Positions 46,078-54,679 of a DNA stretch of 64,000 nucleotides are shown one piece after another. The translations under genes and the position numbers were made by a program. The stretch is from a virus: the IMG/VR virus record IMGVR_UViG_3300045131_002298, positions 38,742 to 102,741 of that record. One strand, given 5' to 3'. A model generated the notes under the pieces. It searched no databases and was not told where the DNA came from. It saw nothing but the letters and a program-made list of their open reading frames with translations. Position 1 is the stretch's first letter; each line of letters begins with the position of its first letter.

Positions 46078-46326
46078 ATGGAGATAGCTATTATCGTAAT
46101 TATGGTTAGTCTACTTATTTTTCTTCTGGGGGCAATAATTATGCCCACTAAAAAAGACCGCGAAATAAATCACATACTAACTGTAAGATTATTAGAAGGA
46201 AGAGATCCTTCTATAGGACCCGAAGGATACCGTGACGGGGAAATTAAAGATATTATATGGGTAGATCATTCTATGAGAAAAGTAAGGTGGGATCAAGCAT
46301 ATGGTAGCTGGAGATTGGTTAAATGA
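46078..46326 (+). CDS. Small membrane-anchored protein
   Basis: 82 residues with an N-terminal transmembrane helix (IAIIVIMVSLLIFLLGAIIM) and a soluble cytoplasmic-type remainder with DIIWVDHSMRKVRWD. AATGAGGAAA gives a moderate ribosome-binding site. Unknown function. Confidence 0.6.
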   Translation: MEIAIIVIMVSLLIFLLGAIIMPTKKDREINHILTVRLLEGRDPSIGPEGYRDGEIKDIIWVDHSMRKVRWDQAYGSWRLVK

Positions 46327-46457
46327 TTGATTTATATATAATATTTTATTGGTATCTGCTAATAAGTATTCTTTCTTGCTTCTTCATAGTAATATTTTGT
46401 ATTACCTGCTTAGTAGTAGACTGGTTAAGGATGTTAAATGAAGATAAAAAAAAGTAA
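46323..46457 (+). CDS. Small membrane protein, 44 residues
   Basis: ATG 46323 overlaps the previous stop (AAATGA). Hydrophobic and cysteine-containing (LISILSCFFIVIFCITCLVV), ending LNEDKKK. Its end overlaps the next gene by 20 nt. Confidence 0.45.
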   Translation: MIDLYIIFYWYLLISILSCFFIVIFCITCLVVDWLRMLNEDKKK

Positions 46458-46647
46458 AGATATTATATACAAGGACCCAGTTCCTATTACGCAAGGTTGG
46501 AGTGTGTTGATAAAATCAGCCAAGGGAAAGAACATTAAGGCTGTAGTAAGAAATATTAAATGCGAACCTAATGGAAGTTGGCAAATGGATATACACCGAG
46601 AAAATGATGACATGTTTATAATGACTATGAGATGGGAGGACATCTAA
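46438..46647 (+). CDS. Small hypothetical protein
   Basis: A 69-residue basic, mostly beta protein (ITQGWSVLIKSAKGKNIKAVVRNI), perhaps an OB- or SH3-like small domain. It abuts the next gene. Unknown function. Confidence 0.5.
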   Translation: MKIKKSKDIIYKDPVPITQGWSVLIKSAKGKNIKAVVRNIKCEPNGSWQMDIHRENDDMFIMTMRWEDI

Positions 46648-47040
46648 ATGGATTTAGAGAAAATTACAGATGCCGTGCACAGTTGCATAAAAAAAGAGCT
46701 AGCAAAGCAGGGAGAACCTTACACTTTTACTACTACTGGAGAAGTTATGTGGGGCGTGGTACGTATGCTTACTAATAAACAAAACTCTCCCTATCTTAGG
46801 ATTATTGACTTTGGGGAAATGCTTTCTCCTTTTTCCGAGGAATTTGATAAGACTATTCCTCCCAAGATAATGGAAAATATTAGAGATCTCGCTAGTCTTA
46901 TTGTAGAAGAGGCCAAAGAAAAAGATGTTACTATCACTCCTATGGTGAGAAGACATTTAGATAAAATATTAGCTGGTTGGGTACCTTATGGGTATACAAT
47001 ATATGAGGAAGAGGAATGTAATGCCAACATACAGGATTGA
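46648..47040 (+). CDS. Hypothetical protein
   Basis: A 130-residue helical protein with GGGAGG before the ATG. No family was recognised. It contains IIDFGEMLSPF; the gene at 52800 has a similar DIIDFGDMLMRY near its end, hinting at a distant relation. Confidence 0.5.
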   Translation: MDLEKITDAVHSCIKKELAKQGEPYTFTTTGEVMWGVVRMLTNKQNSPYLRIIDFGEMLSPFSEEFDKTIPPKIMENIRDLASLIVEEAKEKDVTITPMVRRHLDKILAGWVPYGYTIYEEEECNANIQD

Positions 47041-47242
47041 TCACGCCCTAGGAAAAGAATTATGGTGGATAGAGAGTAGGGAAAGTAATAATCACTCTCT
47101 TTCTATAAATACTGTTTACGAGGTGACTTTAAAAATAGCTACTTCTGACCTAGTTCCCGGGGAGGCAGTCTGGGTGGATCAACCGAATCCTCTTGCCGCC
47201 TTTTCTCATGCACTAATGCTATTTAACGGAGAGACTAAGTGA
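47021..47242 (+). CDS. Small hypothetical protein
   Basis: 73 residues from ATG 47021 (MPTYRIDHALGKELWW) with GAGGAAGAGG upstream. The frame opening at 46988 is rejected since it lies inside the preceding gene with no ribosome-binding site. Unknown function. Confidence 0.5.
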   Translation: MPTYRIDHALGKELWWIESRESNNHSLSINTVYEVTLKIATSDLVPGEAVWVDQPNPLAAFSHALMLFNGETK

Positions 47243-47568
47243 TCTATCAAATGTCTTGTGAGCGAGTAGAATCAGACCCTTATAAGCTGCACTGGCATAT
47301 AAGGCAAAATGATACTTATACTTTTGGGGATTGTCAAGATCAATATAGGTTTGCTAACTGGTGGTCTATTGATGAGATAGAAGAGGAATGTTTAACCGGG
47401 TACCTAGGAGATTATTGGTGGCTAGACGTAACGGCCTCCAATATAGCAACAGCGTTTAGAATAGGATTATACAAGATATTAAAAGGCATGGAAGAAGAAA
47501 ACCTACATCGTAAAAACCCCAATCGCTATGAATTTAAAAAATACACCCATATAGTCACGGTAGGCTAG
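47239..47568 (+). CDS. Hypothetical protein
   Basis: A 109-residue protein from GTG 47239, overlapping the previous stop by 4 nt. Rich in W and Y. No family was recognised. Confidence 0.5.
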   Translation: MIYQMSCERVESDPYKLHWHIRQNDTYTFGDCQDQYRFANWWSIDEIEEECLTGYLGDYWWLDVTASNIATAFRIGLYKILKGMEEENLHRKNPNRYEFKKYTHIVTVG

Positions 47569-47571
47569 AAT

Positions 47572-47844
47572 ATGAAATATGACCCTTATGGCGATCTTAG
47601 ATATTTTGAACCTTTTGAGGCTCCCTTTAAAGTACAAAGTAGCTTTAGGTGGGTAGAAATAAAAGAATGCGCTTGGTGTGGAGAAAAAGACATAATAGTG
47701 ACTTTTGATAATATAGAAGAAAACGAGAATAAGATTATATGCCCTATCTGCCGTTGTTACTTTCAAGATTATACACTAACTTATTTAAAATTTTATAGAA
47801 AAATTATGGTAAAACGTTGGTTTAAAAATTTATTAGGAATTTAA
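47572..47844 (+). CDS. Small zinc-ribbon protein
   Basis: A 90-residue protein with CAWCGEKD and ICPICRCYF, a four-cysteine zinc ribbon, and a basic C-terminus. Possibly nucleic-acid or protein binding. Unknown role. Confidence 0.6.
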   Translation: MKYDPYGDLRYFEPFEAPFKVQSSFRWVEIKECAWCGEKDIIVTFDNIEENENKIICPICRCYFQDYTLTYLKFYRKIMVKRWFKNLLGI

Positions 47845-47845
47845 T

Positions 47846-49750
47846 ATGCCGCCAGAAACAACTGAAAATACTCCACCAAGACCCGGGCTAGGTGCCTCTC
47901 GTGTAACTTATAGAATAGAAGATTTATCCCTAATAATGCCCGAGGTTCTAGAACCTCCGTATTTTGAGGGCAGAAATCCAGAACATTACTGGAATAGCTT
48001 ATCCGAGGATAATCTTAGAGGAATAGCACAAATCTTATTTTTAGAAGGCGCTCCTAATTATAGGGAACATCTTAATTATGTTTTTGATTATGGTAGAAGC
48101 TACTCTTATTGGAGGGGCTTATGGGAAGAACATAGGCCCGCTATGGTTGAGATCAGGACAATAATATATGATACAATAAGTAATATGACTGTGTCACAAG
48201 CTAACGATATGGCTCGCGTATTAAGTGAAACTTTAGAAGATAGGGTAGGATTAAGTTCTTATGCTATAGGTTTATTATCAAGATGGATATATTCCTTGCA
48301 CCTAGTCTATAGTGACGGGAGTGTAGCGTTTCCTATAATGGATTCCTCTTATACTACACTATCCGTGCCAACAGGGACTAGGCTGCGCGCTTTACATCCT
48401 TCTCTTATGCAGTACATATCATCATCTGCTGCTCAGTATGCTAACTTAACTTTTAATACTTTAGATGAAAGGTTTTTATATTTAGGTAATGTATGTAGAA
48501 CAGTAGCATTGCAGGCTAGACATATTGCTCATTATGATGTATTGACTGAAGAAGAGAAAGAATATATAAGAGAAGAATTAGCTAGTGGGCTAGATATTAG
48601 TCGAGATAATTTATTCGCTTTAATGCGGGCAGAAAATAATTTAGGCAACCCTATTGAAGTAATGGAATTGGCAACACTATTATATAATACTAGCTTATGG
48701 GCTCCGTTTGAAAATGCTTTTCTTCCTATATCCTATGACAATACTGTAGCAGTGGATCCTGAAATTACACATGCTAGTGAAGAAATTTTAGAACAGATAA
48801 ATACAATAAATACTGATAGTGTATTAACTACCCTTAACACAAGGAGAGCGCTAGAGAATTTCTCTAGAGTTATAGATGTGGTAGACAACGATAATTTATT
48901 TTTACCCTCAAGAACAGTGTTAAGAAATTATTTAACAACAATAGGTATGCCGGAAGATGTAATAGAAATTACAATGGAAAACCTAAGGACCGATCAGCAA
49001 GTTGAAGAGGCTATAAATGACTTATTGTATTATGAGGGTAGAGCGGAAAGCACAATAAGGGAAGATCATGAGCACGAAGCACTCCCTGAGCTTTCTACGA
49101 GTCAGCTTGGTGATAGATTAAATCCACAACAATTTGCACGATTTAATGAGGCTTTAACTATAGGTACGACTGCTCCTTATCGTGGTATGGAGATGCACGA
49201 AGACCTACGGGGGCAGGAATACAGGTATAGCTTTAATTCCACTGGAGGAGGCACTATAGGCGGATTTACAGGAGAAGAGGTAGCATTAGCTTCCCAAGGT
49301 GTGTGTAATCTTAATGACTTAGCTAATGCTCATTCTTATAATAAAAATCCGCAGGTTGAGTTTGAAAAAATTAAAGTTGCTTCTGAGCAAGAGATCTGGG
49401 AAGGACTACAGAAGAATCATGCAGGTATGATGGAGACTATTCAATATATACTTGATGATTGTACTATTGATTATAAAGAAACAAACAAGACAAAACGAAT
49501 TGATAAGATGAAAAACGAAATGCTGCCTAGAATTAAAGGGGTTCTCACCTGTATGGATGATAGGCTTATCCCCGAAGAAAAGGATTATATATATCTTTGG
49601 CTGGGCGAGCTTATCACATTTGCAATCAATTGCAATCAGCCTCTTCCTTATCGCCGTCTTGCTCCTGATATCCAGAAATGGGATAAGAAGGAAGAGCCGC
49701 GCATAAAAAGAATACACACTGCCTTACATATTCCAAGATTGGCGGAATAG
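47846..49750 (+). CDS. Large hypothetical protein
   Basis: A 634-residue mainly helical protein with AGGAA before the ATG, no signal peptide and no transmembrane segment. The centre (about 330-470) is acidic. A region SFNSTGGGTIGGFTGEEV near residue 470 is a glycine-rich turn. No catalytic motif was recognised. It is by far the longest gene among many small neighbours; a virion-internal or assembly protein is possible but unsupported. The 16-bp repeat is within its 3' part, encoding FAINCN. Confidence 0.6.
   Translation: MPPETTENTPPRPGLGASRVTYRIEDLSLIMPEVLEPPYFEGRNPEHYWNSLSEDNLRGIAQILFLEGAPNYREHLNYVFDYGRSYSYWRGLWEEHRPAMVEIRTIIYDTISNMTVSQANDMARVLSETLEDRVGLSSYAIGLLSRWIYSLHLVYSDGSVAFPIMDSSYTTLSVPTGTRLRALHPSLMQYISSSAAQYANLTFNTLDERFLYLGNVCRTVALQARHIAHYDVLTEEEKEYIREELASGLDISRDNLFALMRAENNLGNPIEVMELATLLYNTSLWAPFENAFLPISYDNTVAVDPEITHASEEILEQINTINTDSVLTTLNTRRALENFSRVIDVVDNDNLFLPSRTVLRNYLTTIGMPEDVIEITMENLRTDQQVEEAINDLLYYEGRAESTIREDHEHEALPELSTSQLGDRLNPQQFARFNEALTIGTTAPYRGMEMHEDLRGQEYRYSFNSTGGGTIGGFTGEEVALASQGVCNLNDLANAHSYNKNPQVEFEKIKVASEQEIWEGLQKNHAGMMETIQYILDDCTIDYKETNKTKRIDKMKNEMLPRIKGVLTCMDDRLIPEEKDYIYLWLGELITFAINCNQPLPYRRLAPDIQKWDKKEEPRIKRIHTALHIPRLAE
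49620..49635 (-). repeat. Dispersed 16-bp quasi-palindrome, copy 7
   Basis: TTGCAATCAATTGCAA on the plus strand, inside the 634-residue gene. Confidence 0.9.
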
Positions 49751-49752
49751 TT

Positions 49753-50283
49753 ATGTCGCTAGATTATTATAGTGCGATTTTTCATATAGTAGCATCACTT
49801 CTTATTATAGGTAGTATATCTATAGCACATAGAATATTTATTATTAAGACTTTTATTAAGCACTACTGTAAGTATGATCTACGTAGTGCTTTTCCGGAAG
49901 CGGCCCCTATACCTCAAGAGGGTCCTATACCAGTAGTTAGAACTATAGATTTTACTTGGGAGCCTTCTTTGTGGTTTAAAAATTACGATGAACGTGCTGC
50001 CATTATTACTGGCGCAGCTATTGCCGCTTATAAGAAATACGATAATTATTATAATTTATTTGAGGGAAGAATATTATTAGATCTGTCGATTAAAGCTGTT
50101 AAGAAAAGCTGTTTTGAGCATGGCTTTGGGATATGTATGAATTATGTTACTCCTAGATGGGGCGGAGAAATTTCTATAACTATAGTGGATAAACCTGTGG
50201 AAAAACCTATAGAAAAGCCGGTACAGAAGCTTACAGAAGAAGTGCCAAGAATAAGGCAGATAATGGTGTGTAAAAATGTATAA
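49753..50283 (+). CDS. Membrane-anchored hypothetical protein with C-terminal RQIMVCK tag
   Basis: A 176-residue protein with an N-terminal hydrophobic helix (AIFHIVASLLIIGSISIAHRIFII), a soluble domain and a linker of repeated KPVEKP-type units. It ends in RIRQIMVCKNV. The end motif R-x-[IL]-[VIM]-[VI]-C-[KR] is shared with seven other genes nearby. Its last codons contain the ATG of the next gene. Confidence 0.6.
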   Translation: MSLDYYSAIFHIVASLLIIGSISIAHRIFIIKTFIKHYCKYDLRSAFPEAAPIPQEGPIPVVRTIDFTWEPSLWFKNYDERAAIITGAAIAAYKKYDNYYNLFEGRILLDLSIKAVKKSCFEHGFGICMNYVTPRWGGEISITIVDKPVEKPIEKPVQKLTEEVPRIRQIMVCKNV

Positions 50284-50749
50284 ACTTTACTATGAGTTAG
50301 ATAAGCCTGAAGTTTTAAATTTAACTCGTATTAAATATAGCAGATACATGGACACAATACAATGTAATCACGGCTCTAGTAGCTGGAGAGAGCCAGCAGG
50401 TTACAGATGGAGTGATCTGGAACTAGAGGGAGTCTGTGATGAACTAAGCGCAGTATTTTTTAATAGATTAATCTATTCCCCCATGGATATGATTCCTCTT
50501 TTCTATATTAAAGAGGAAGAGGCAAATTCTTATCTAAAGGTGATGCAGAGTAGCATTATTAAGTGGAATTTTACAGATAGTGAATACAGACCTAGTGAAA
50601 ATTTCTCCTTAACGTTGTCTATAAGAGATATAGAGCGTTTGATTTTTGGCGCAGTAGATAAATCTAAGAAAGAAAAACCTAAGAGGAAGCTTAAACAAAA
50701 AAAGGTAATCATTCCAGAAAGGCAGATAGTCATATGTCGTATGCCTTAA
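50276..50749 (+). CDS. Hypothetical protein with C-terminal RQIVICR tag
   Basis: A 157-residue protein overlapping the previous gene by 8 nt. The domain is followed by a basic linker (KKEKPKRKLKQKKVIIP) and the shared tag ERQIVICRMP. Its tag region contains the ATG of the next gene. Unknown function. Confidence 0.6.
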   Translation: MYKLYYELDKPEVLNLTRIKYSRYMDTIQCNHGSSSWREPAGYRWSDLELEGVCDELSAVFFNRLIYSPMDMIPLFYIKEEEANSYLKVMQSSIIKWNFTDSEYRPSENFSLTLSIRDIERLIFGAVDKSKKEKPKRKLKQKKVIIPERQIVICRMP

Positions 50750-51273
50750 GATGGGCTATAAACGGTCCTAATGTGTTTGATGTAAATAGTATTTATATAA
50801 ATACATTTAGGGATGGTTCTTTTAATAATTTAGAGCAGGTGTATCACCGCGCTTGTGCTGATATAATTTCTTCCGCTGCCTCAACTAGAATACAACTAAA
50901 AAGGTGTAAAAATTTTTTCAATGAAAGCACTATTGAAAATTTACGCTCTTATATGCATATTCCTTTTCCTCCTTTTTATATCGTAGAAGAGGGGAATAGA
51001 TCAGCTATAGGTGTAAGTACAAATAGTTGCGCTTCTCATTCAACTAGATTAGTAAAATTTAATTATTCCTTCTTGTCTTCTTTAACATGGGATATGGAGA
51101 TAGTGACATCCGGAGTAATAGAATATCTTAATCAGCCTAATATAAAATTAGATTATATAGAGTTTTCTCTGGGTGTGGTAGAAAAACCTAAGAAAAGTAA
51201 ATATATAGAAGTTAGTTGCGGAGAAAGAAGCATAATTGTATCAAGGAGGAAGAATGGAGCCAAGCGGGTATAG
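50734..51273 (+). CDS. Hypothetical protein with a variant of the C-terminal tag
   Basis: A 179-residue protein overlapping the previous gene by 16 nt. It shows GERSIIVSRR, the shared motif with Ser for Cys, then nine more residues. It is in tandem with two other tagged genes and similar to them in plan (domain, lysine-rich linker, tag), so the three may be distant paralogues. Confidence 0.55.
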   Translation: MSYALRWAINGPNVFDVNSIYINTFRDGSFNNLEQVYHRACADIISSAASTRIQLKRCKNFFNESTIENLRSYMHIPFPPFYIVEEGNRSAIGVSTNSCASHSTRLVKFNYSFLSSLTWDMEIVTSGVIEYLNQPNIKLDYIEFSLGVVEKPKKSKYIEVSCGERSIIVSRRKNGAKRV

Positions 51274-51484
51274 CACAGCGTTTATAATAGGATTTGGTTT
51301 AGGGCTAGTATTATCCATGGTTGTGCTCGGAGTAATGTCAGAAAAGACATGGGTGTGGCACGATGGTTTCTATGCTGCGTATACTATGCAGATGGAAGGA
51401 AAGCTTGAAGAACTTGCGCCCTCTTCTATAAAAAAGCGCTTCGAGATAGATCAGGTCGTAAAAAAATTTGAGGACAAAAAATAA
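51254..51484 (+). CDS. Small membrane protein
   Basis: 76 residues from ATG 51254 with AAGGAGG in front. N-terminal transmembrane segment (AFIIGFGLGLVLSMVVLGVM), then a charged helical part. It overlaps the preceding gene by 20 nt. The TnpB element begins 6 nt after its stop. Confidence 0.6.
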   Translation: MEPSGYSTAFIIGFGLGLVLSMVVLGVMSEKTWVWHDGFYAAYTMQMEGKLEELAPSSIKKRFEIDQVVKKFEDKK

Positions 51485-51494
51485 AGCTTGGTGA

Positions 51495-52634
51495 TTACTC
51501 CCCAGTGGCTTTCAGCCAAGGGGCTTCTACGGGTTTGAGACCGACAGCTTGTAATCCCAAGCTGAGTATGTTCAATGCAGCGTTTTCGTCTCGATCGAGC
51601 GATAGCTCGCAACAAGGGCATTTGTAATGACGGTTCGACAACTTAAGTTTCTGCCGATAACCGCATCTGGAGCAGGTTTGACTGGTGTAAGCGGGACATA
51701 CTCGAACGAAAGTTCTACCGGCGCATTCTGCCTTGTAGGCCAACATGTTCGAGAAGCTATTCCAAGCCGCATCTGCTATGCTTTTGTTAAGACAAGTAAA
51801 ATTGTCCTGCTGCATATTGTTGATATTCAAATCTTCCACGGCTATGCCGCCGAATTCTTTGACAATTTTATGAGAAAGTTTATGAGCAAAGTCTTTACGT
51901 TTGTTTGCTATGCGCTCATGAACACGAGCCACCGCTTTGCGTTTTCGTTTATGTTCTCTTGTACCCTTTTCTCGTTTAGATAAACGTCTATTAACTTTAG
52001 CAAGGGCCTTCTCTTCCGACTTAAAGAATCTTGGATTCGCTACGTGCGTTCCATCAGACAGAGTTACAAAAGAAATAACTCCGGCATCTATGCCAACGAA
52101 GTTATCCAGAGGGGGCAGCGTGTTCTTCTCAATCTCACACGAAAAGGAAACAAACCATTTGCCTGTAGGGGTTTTCTTAACCGTGCAAGTTTTAATTTTT
52201 CCTTCGGTAGGTCGATGAATCACAGCGCGTACTTTGCCAATCTTGGAGAGGCTTATGCTTGCTTCGCCTACTTTAAATCCACTTTGTGGGTATGTAAACG
52301 AAGTATAACGCCCACGCCCGTGAAACCTGGGGTATCCTGGCTTCTCGCCGCGTTTCACACGACGAAAGAAAGACAAGTAAGCAAGCTCAATACGCCTTGC
52401 AATGTCTTGCAATACTTGAGAATGCACTGCATTCAAATCTGGTACGCGCTGCTTCAATACCTTGAACGTGTTCATTTAATCGTAAATAGAAAGTCCTTTT
52501 TTTTCAAGTTCCCAGCTCTGCTTGCGCATCTCAAGCAAATGATTGTACATAAGCCTGCACTGCTCAAGCGTGTTCTCAAGCAACGTGAGTTGCTTCTTAG
52601 TGGGATAAATTCGATATTGAAAGGTCTTTCTCAT
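51495..52634 (-). pseudogene. tnpB: tnpB with a nonsense mutation near codon 53
   Basis: The ancestral start is ATG 52634 (MRKTFQYRIYPTKKQ, as in copy 1). The frame meets TAA at 52476-52478, at the codon that is CAG (Gln) in copy 1; a CAA-to-TAA change would explain it. The same frame is open afterwards to 51495. An ATG immediately follows the stop (TAAATG), so reinitiation could make a 326-residue product that keeps all RuvC motifs (GIDAG, VEDLNI, SLDRDEN) and the zinc ribbon but lacks the N-terminal part. Probably inactive as a nuclease, possibly still able to bind the guide RNA. Confidence 0.85.
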
Positions 52635-52691
52635 GTTTTACAGTATACTGCTACGCTACTTTAAAGTCAAGAAGAATCTCTCACAAAACGC

Positions 52692-52720
52692 TTGACAAAG
52701 GAGAAAACTTATGCTACATT
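52692..52720 (+). promoter_or_regulatory. Outward promoter in the TnpB element end, copy 2
   Basis: TTGACA at 52692-52697, 17-bp spacer, TACATT at 52715-52720. It corresponds to the promoter at 21525 of copy 1. Confidence 0.65.
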
Positions 52721-52739
52721 TAGAAAATAAAAAAAAAGC

Positions 52740-52768
52740 TTGACAAAGTTTAAAATCTGTGGTATATA
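52740..52768 (+). promoter_or_regulatory. Sigma70-type promoter
   Basis: TTGACA at 52740-52745, 17-bp spacer, TATATA at 52763-52768, extended TGTGG. It belongs to the common promoter family of this phage and drives the operon from 52800. Confidence 0.85.
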
Positions 52769-52799
52769 CATATAAAATCTTGAAAAGAAAGGAAATAAA

Positions 52800-53096
52800 A
52801 TGTCTCGGGCTGTAGTAACTCCAAAATGTGAGGTTTGTAAAACAGAGCGCGCAACTATATTCGCGCCTGATTGCGGGGGATATCCCTCTGTGGGAGTCCT
52901 TAATGACTGGAAATTCTTATGTAAGAAATGTAATACTCAGGAATATTTTATATTTATTAGTGATTACTATCAAAACCAAAGACAAACATCAGACTGGGTA
53001 CAGCATCTTAGTGATAAGAATTGGTTTGATATTATAGACTTTGGAGATATGCTTATGCGATATCAACATGAGATGGAGTCAGCTCGTGGAATTTAA
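52800..53096 (+). CDS. Small zinc-binding hypothetical protein
   Basis: A 98-residue protein with AAAGGAA before the ATG. CEVCKTERA and FLCKKCNTQ form a four-cysteine zinc site. The end FDIIDFGDMLMRY resembles a segment of the gene at 46648. Unknown function. Confidence 0.6.
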   Translation: MSRAVVTPKCEVCKTERATIFAPDCGGYPSVGVLNDWKFLCKKCNTQEYFIFISDYYQNQRQTSDWVQHLSDKNWFDIIDFGDMLMRYQHEMESARGI

Positions 53097-53307
53097 AGAA
53101 TTTGCTAATGAGTGGATGAAACAGTTTTTTATGGAACCTGCTTCTGCAGAAAACTGTGAGAAGATGAGTAAACTAGTATATGCTTATCTTTGGGCCCATC
53201 CCGAATTCTCTAAGCATAGGGAAGATATAGAGTTTTTCTGGAATAAGGTGGGTGAGGCTTGGGATAGTATAAGCGAATCCTACCATACGGACCCCAAACC
53301 ATTATGA
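53086..53307 (+). CDS. Small hypothetical protein
   Basis: 73 residues if started at GTG 53086, which has GGAG at the right distance. The frame is open from 53041, but that start would overlap the previous gene by 56 nt. Helical (EFANEWMKQFFMEPAS). It overlaps the next ATG by 4 nt. Confidence 0.5.
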   Translation: MEFKEFANEWMKQFFMEPASAENCEKMSKLVYAYLWAHPEFSKHREDIEFFWNKVGEAWDSISESYHTDPKPL

Positions 53308-53528
53308 AAGATATACCAACCGAGGCTTTAGATAGAAGTTGGCTTTCAGAAGTGTTGGACTGTTTAGAAGACGAAGCTGAGTATATGGAATATGTTCAAT
53401 ACGAAGAAGAATATGCAAATGGAATGCTCTATGTAATAGATGTATTGAGGGAATGGTATGATAGAAAAACATTCGTGGAAGTCGATTTTTCTAGAAGAAA
53501 TGCAGAATTTCGACGAGACGTGGAATGA
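53304..53528 (+). CDS. Small acidic hypothetical protein
   Basis: A 74-residue, very acidic helical protein (CLEDEAEYMEYVQYEEEYANG). Small acidic phage proteins can mimic DNA, for instance as anti-restriction factors, but nothing specific shows that. It overlaps the next gene by 71 nt. Confidence 0.5.
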   Translation: MKDIPTEALDRSWLSEVLDCLEDEAEYMEYVQYEEEYANGMLYVIDVLREWYDRKTFVEVDFSRRNAEFRRDVE

Positions 53529-53754
53529 TGTAATCTCTTGTACCGCTACTCGAGAAGAGATAGACAGGGAAGTTACACGTAATGAAGAACATGATCGTAT
53601 TTATCTAAGCAAAGAGCTAACGCCAGAATCAATATATGCGACTACTTCTACTCGCTTGTATTTTGTAGTGGATTTTGAAAGTTTTAGATATATTGCGTCT
53701 CTTCCTATAAACTTTAAAGAAGGCGATAAAGCCGAAGATTTATATGTAGGTTAA
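53458..53754 (+). CDS. Small hypothetical protein
   Basis: A 98-residue protein with GAGGG 7 nt before ATG 53458. A later ATG at 53500 would shorten the overlap with the previous gene but has a weaker ribosome-binding site. Unknown function. Confidence 0.5.
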   Translation: MIEKHSWKSIFLEEMQNFDETWNDVISCTATREEIDREVTRNEEHDRIYLSKELTPESIYATTSTRLYFVVDFESFRYIASLPINFKEGDKAEDLYVG

Positions 53755-53755
53755 A

Positions 53756-53968
53756 ATGTGTCTTACAGAACTATTTTATTTTTTCTGGGATTCTCTTTGT
53801 GATCCTAATAAAGTATTCGCGTGGCTTATTATAATTCCTATAAGCACTTGTCTTGGTATTGCATTATGCAACACAATGGAGAAATATTTTGGGTTTGCTA
53901 CTACTGGGGTAATATATCTTATAATAGTTATCACTATGTTTGCTACTGGTATCATAAGGTGGTGTTAG
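53756..53968 (+). CDS. Small membrane protein
   Basis: A 70-residue protein with two transmembrane segments (VFAWLIIIPISTCLGIALC and GVIYLIIVITMFATGIIRW). Unknown function. Confidence 0.6.
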   Translation: MCLTELFYFFWDSLCDPNKVFAWLIIIPISTCLGIALCNTMEKYFGFATTGVIYLIIVITMFATGIIRWC

Positions 53969-53969
53969 T

Positions 53970-54380
53970 ATGATTGGTAAAAAAGTTCCAACTAAAGATA
54001 ACACTTTCAGGCTTGAAATTTCCCGGGCAGAAATAGAGGAACAACAAAGTAAGTCTTCTCCGGGAACAAACTTCTGGGCAGATTGGGTGAATTCTGCGGG
54101 TAGTAATACAGATAAGGAATGGGAAGCGCTATCTGAAGAAGAGAAAGCTGACTACCAAAAGAAACACTATATCACAGAGCAGTACTACTATTACAAAAAT
54201 GAAAAGGGAGAAACTGTTCCGTATATGCGATGGACGCTAAACACAGATTGGACCTGGGATATATGGGACATGGAAAAAGGTATAGAATACCGCCGCTGCT
54301 ACCCCGCTTCTATGAAGAATGAAGATATCATTGAAGAAGTACTAATAGACTATTCTTTTACTAAGAAGGAGAAAGAATGA
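53970..54380 (+). CDS. Hypothetical protein
   Basis: A 136-residue soluble protein rich in W and Y (NTDWTWDIWDMEKG). No family was recognised. It overlaps the next ATG by 4 nt. Confidence 0.55.
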   Translation: MIGKKVPTKDNTFRLEISRAEIEEQQSKSSPGTNFWADWVNSAGSNTDKEWEALSEEEKADYQKKHYITEQYYYYKNEKGETVPYMRWTLNTDWTWDIWDMEKGIEYRRCYPASMKNEDIIEEVLIDYSFTKKEKE

Positions 54381-54679
54381 CACAGGAAGAAATTACTAAA
54401 AATATTATTGATACGTTAAAGGCTGCAGAGGCCTTAGAGCCAGAGCACCAAAAAGTAGTTGAAAAAATACTTGAACTAATGACAAAGAGTTTTACCTTGA
54501 TAGTAGATGAGAAGAAAATTGACGAGGCTGTAGAAACATGTATGCTCCCCTTACTTGCTATGGTCTGCTTTGATTTTCTTCAGAACTATGTAGTAAAAAA
54601 CTTACCACACGAAGAAGCTTTAAAGATGCTCACTACATCTATTTTTTCATCAATGGGGAAGAAAAACCATGAAGATTAA
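54377..54679 (+). CDS. Hypothetical helical protein
   Basis: A 100-residue helical protein with AAGGAG upstream. No family was recognised. It overlaps the next gene by 11 nt. Confidence 0.55.
   Translation: MTQEEITKNIIDTLKAAEALEPEHQKVVEKILELMTKSFTLIVDEKKIDEAVETCMLPLLAMVCFDFLQNYVVKNLPHEEALKMLTTSIFSSMGKKNHED

Larger units (their letters stand above)
51490..52733 (-). mobile_element. IS200/IS605-type TnpB element without TnpA, copy 2
   Basis: It has the same ends as copy 1: GGTGATTACTCC on the right and TTAGAAAATAAAAA on the left. It holds a tnpB with an in-frame stop. The guide-RNA region with the GGGG / CCCC hairpin at the right end is kept. It was inserted between an accessory gene and the promoter at 52740. 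Copies 1 and 2 are plainly near-identical along their length, so one copied from the other or both from one source fairly recently. Confidence 0.75.

Noticed and set aside
51495-52634. Recoded TAA stop (alternative genetic code) to explain the interrupted tnpB
   Set aside because: TAA, TAG and TGA all end other genes here in tightly packed operons, so recoding is not supported; a nonsense mutation is simpler.
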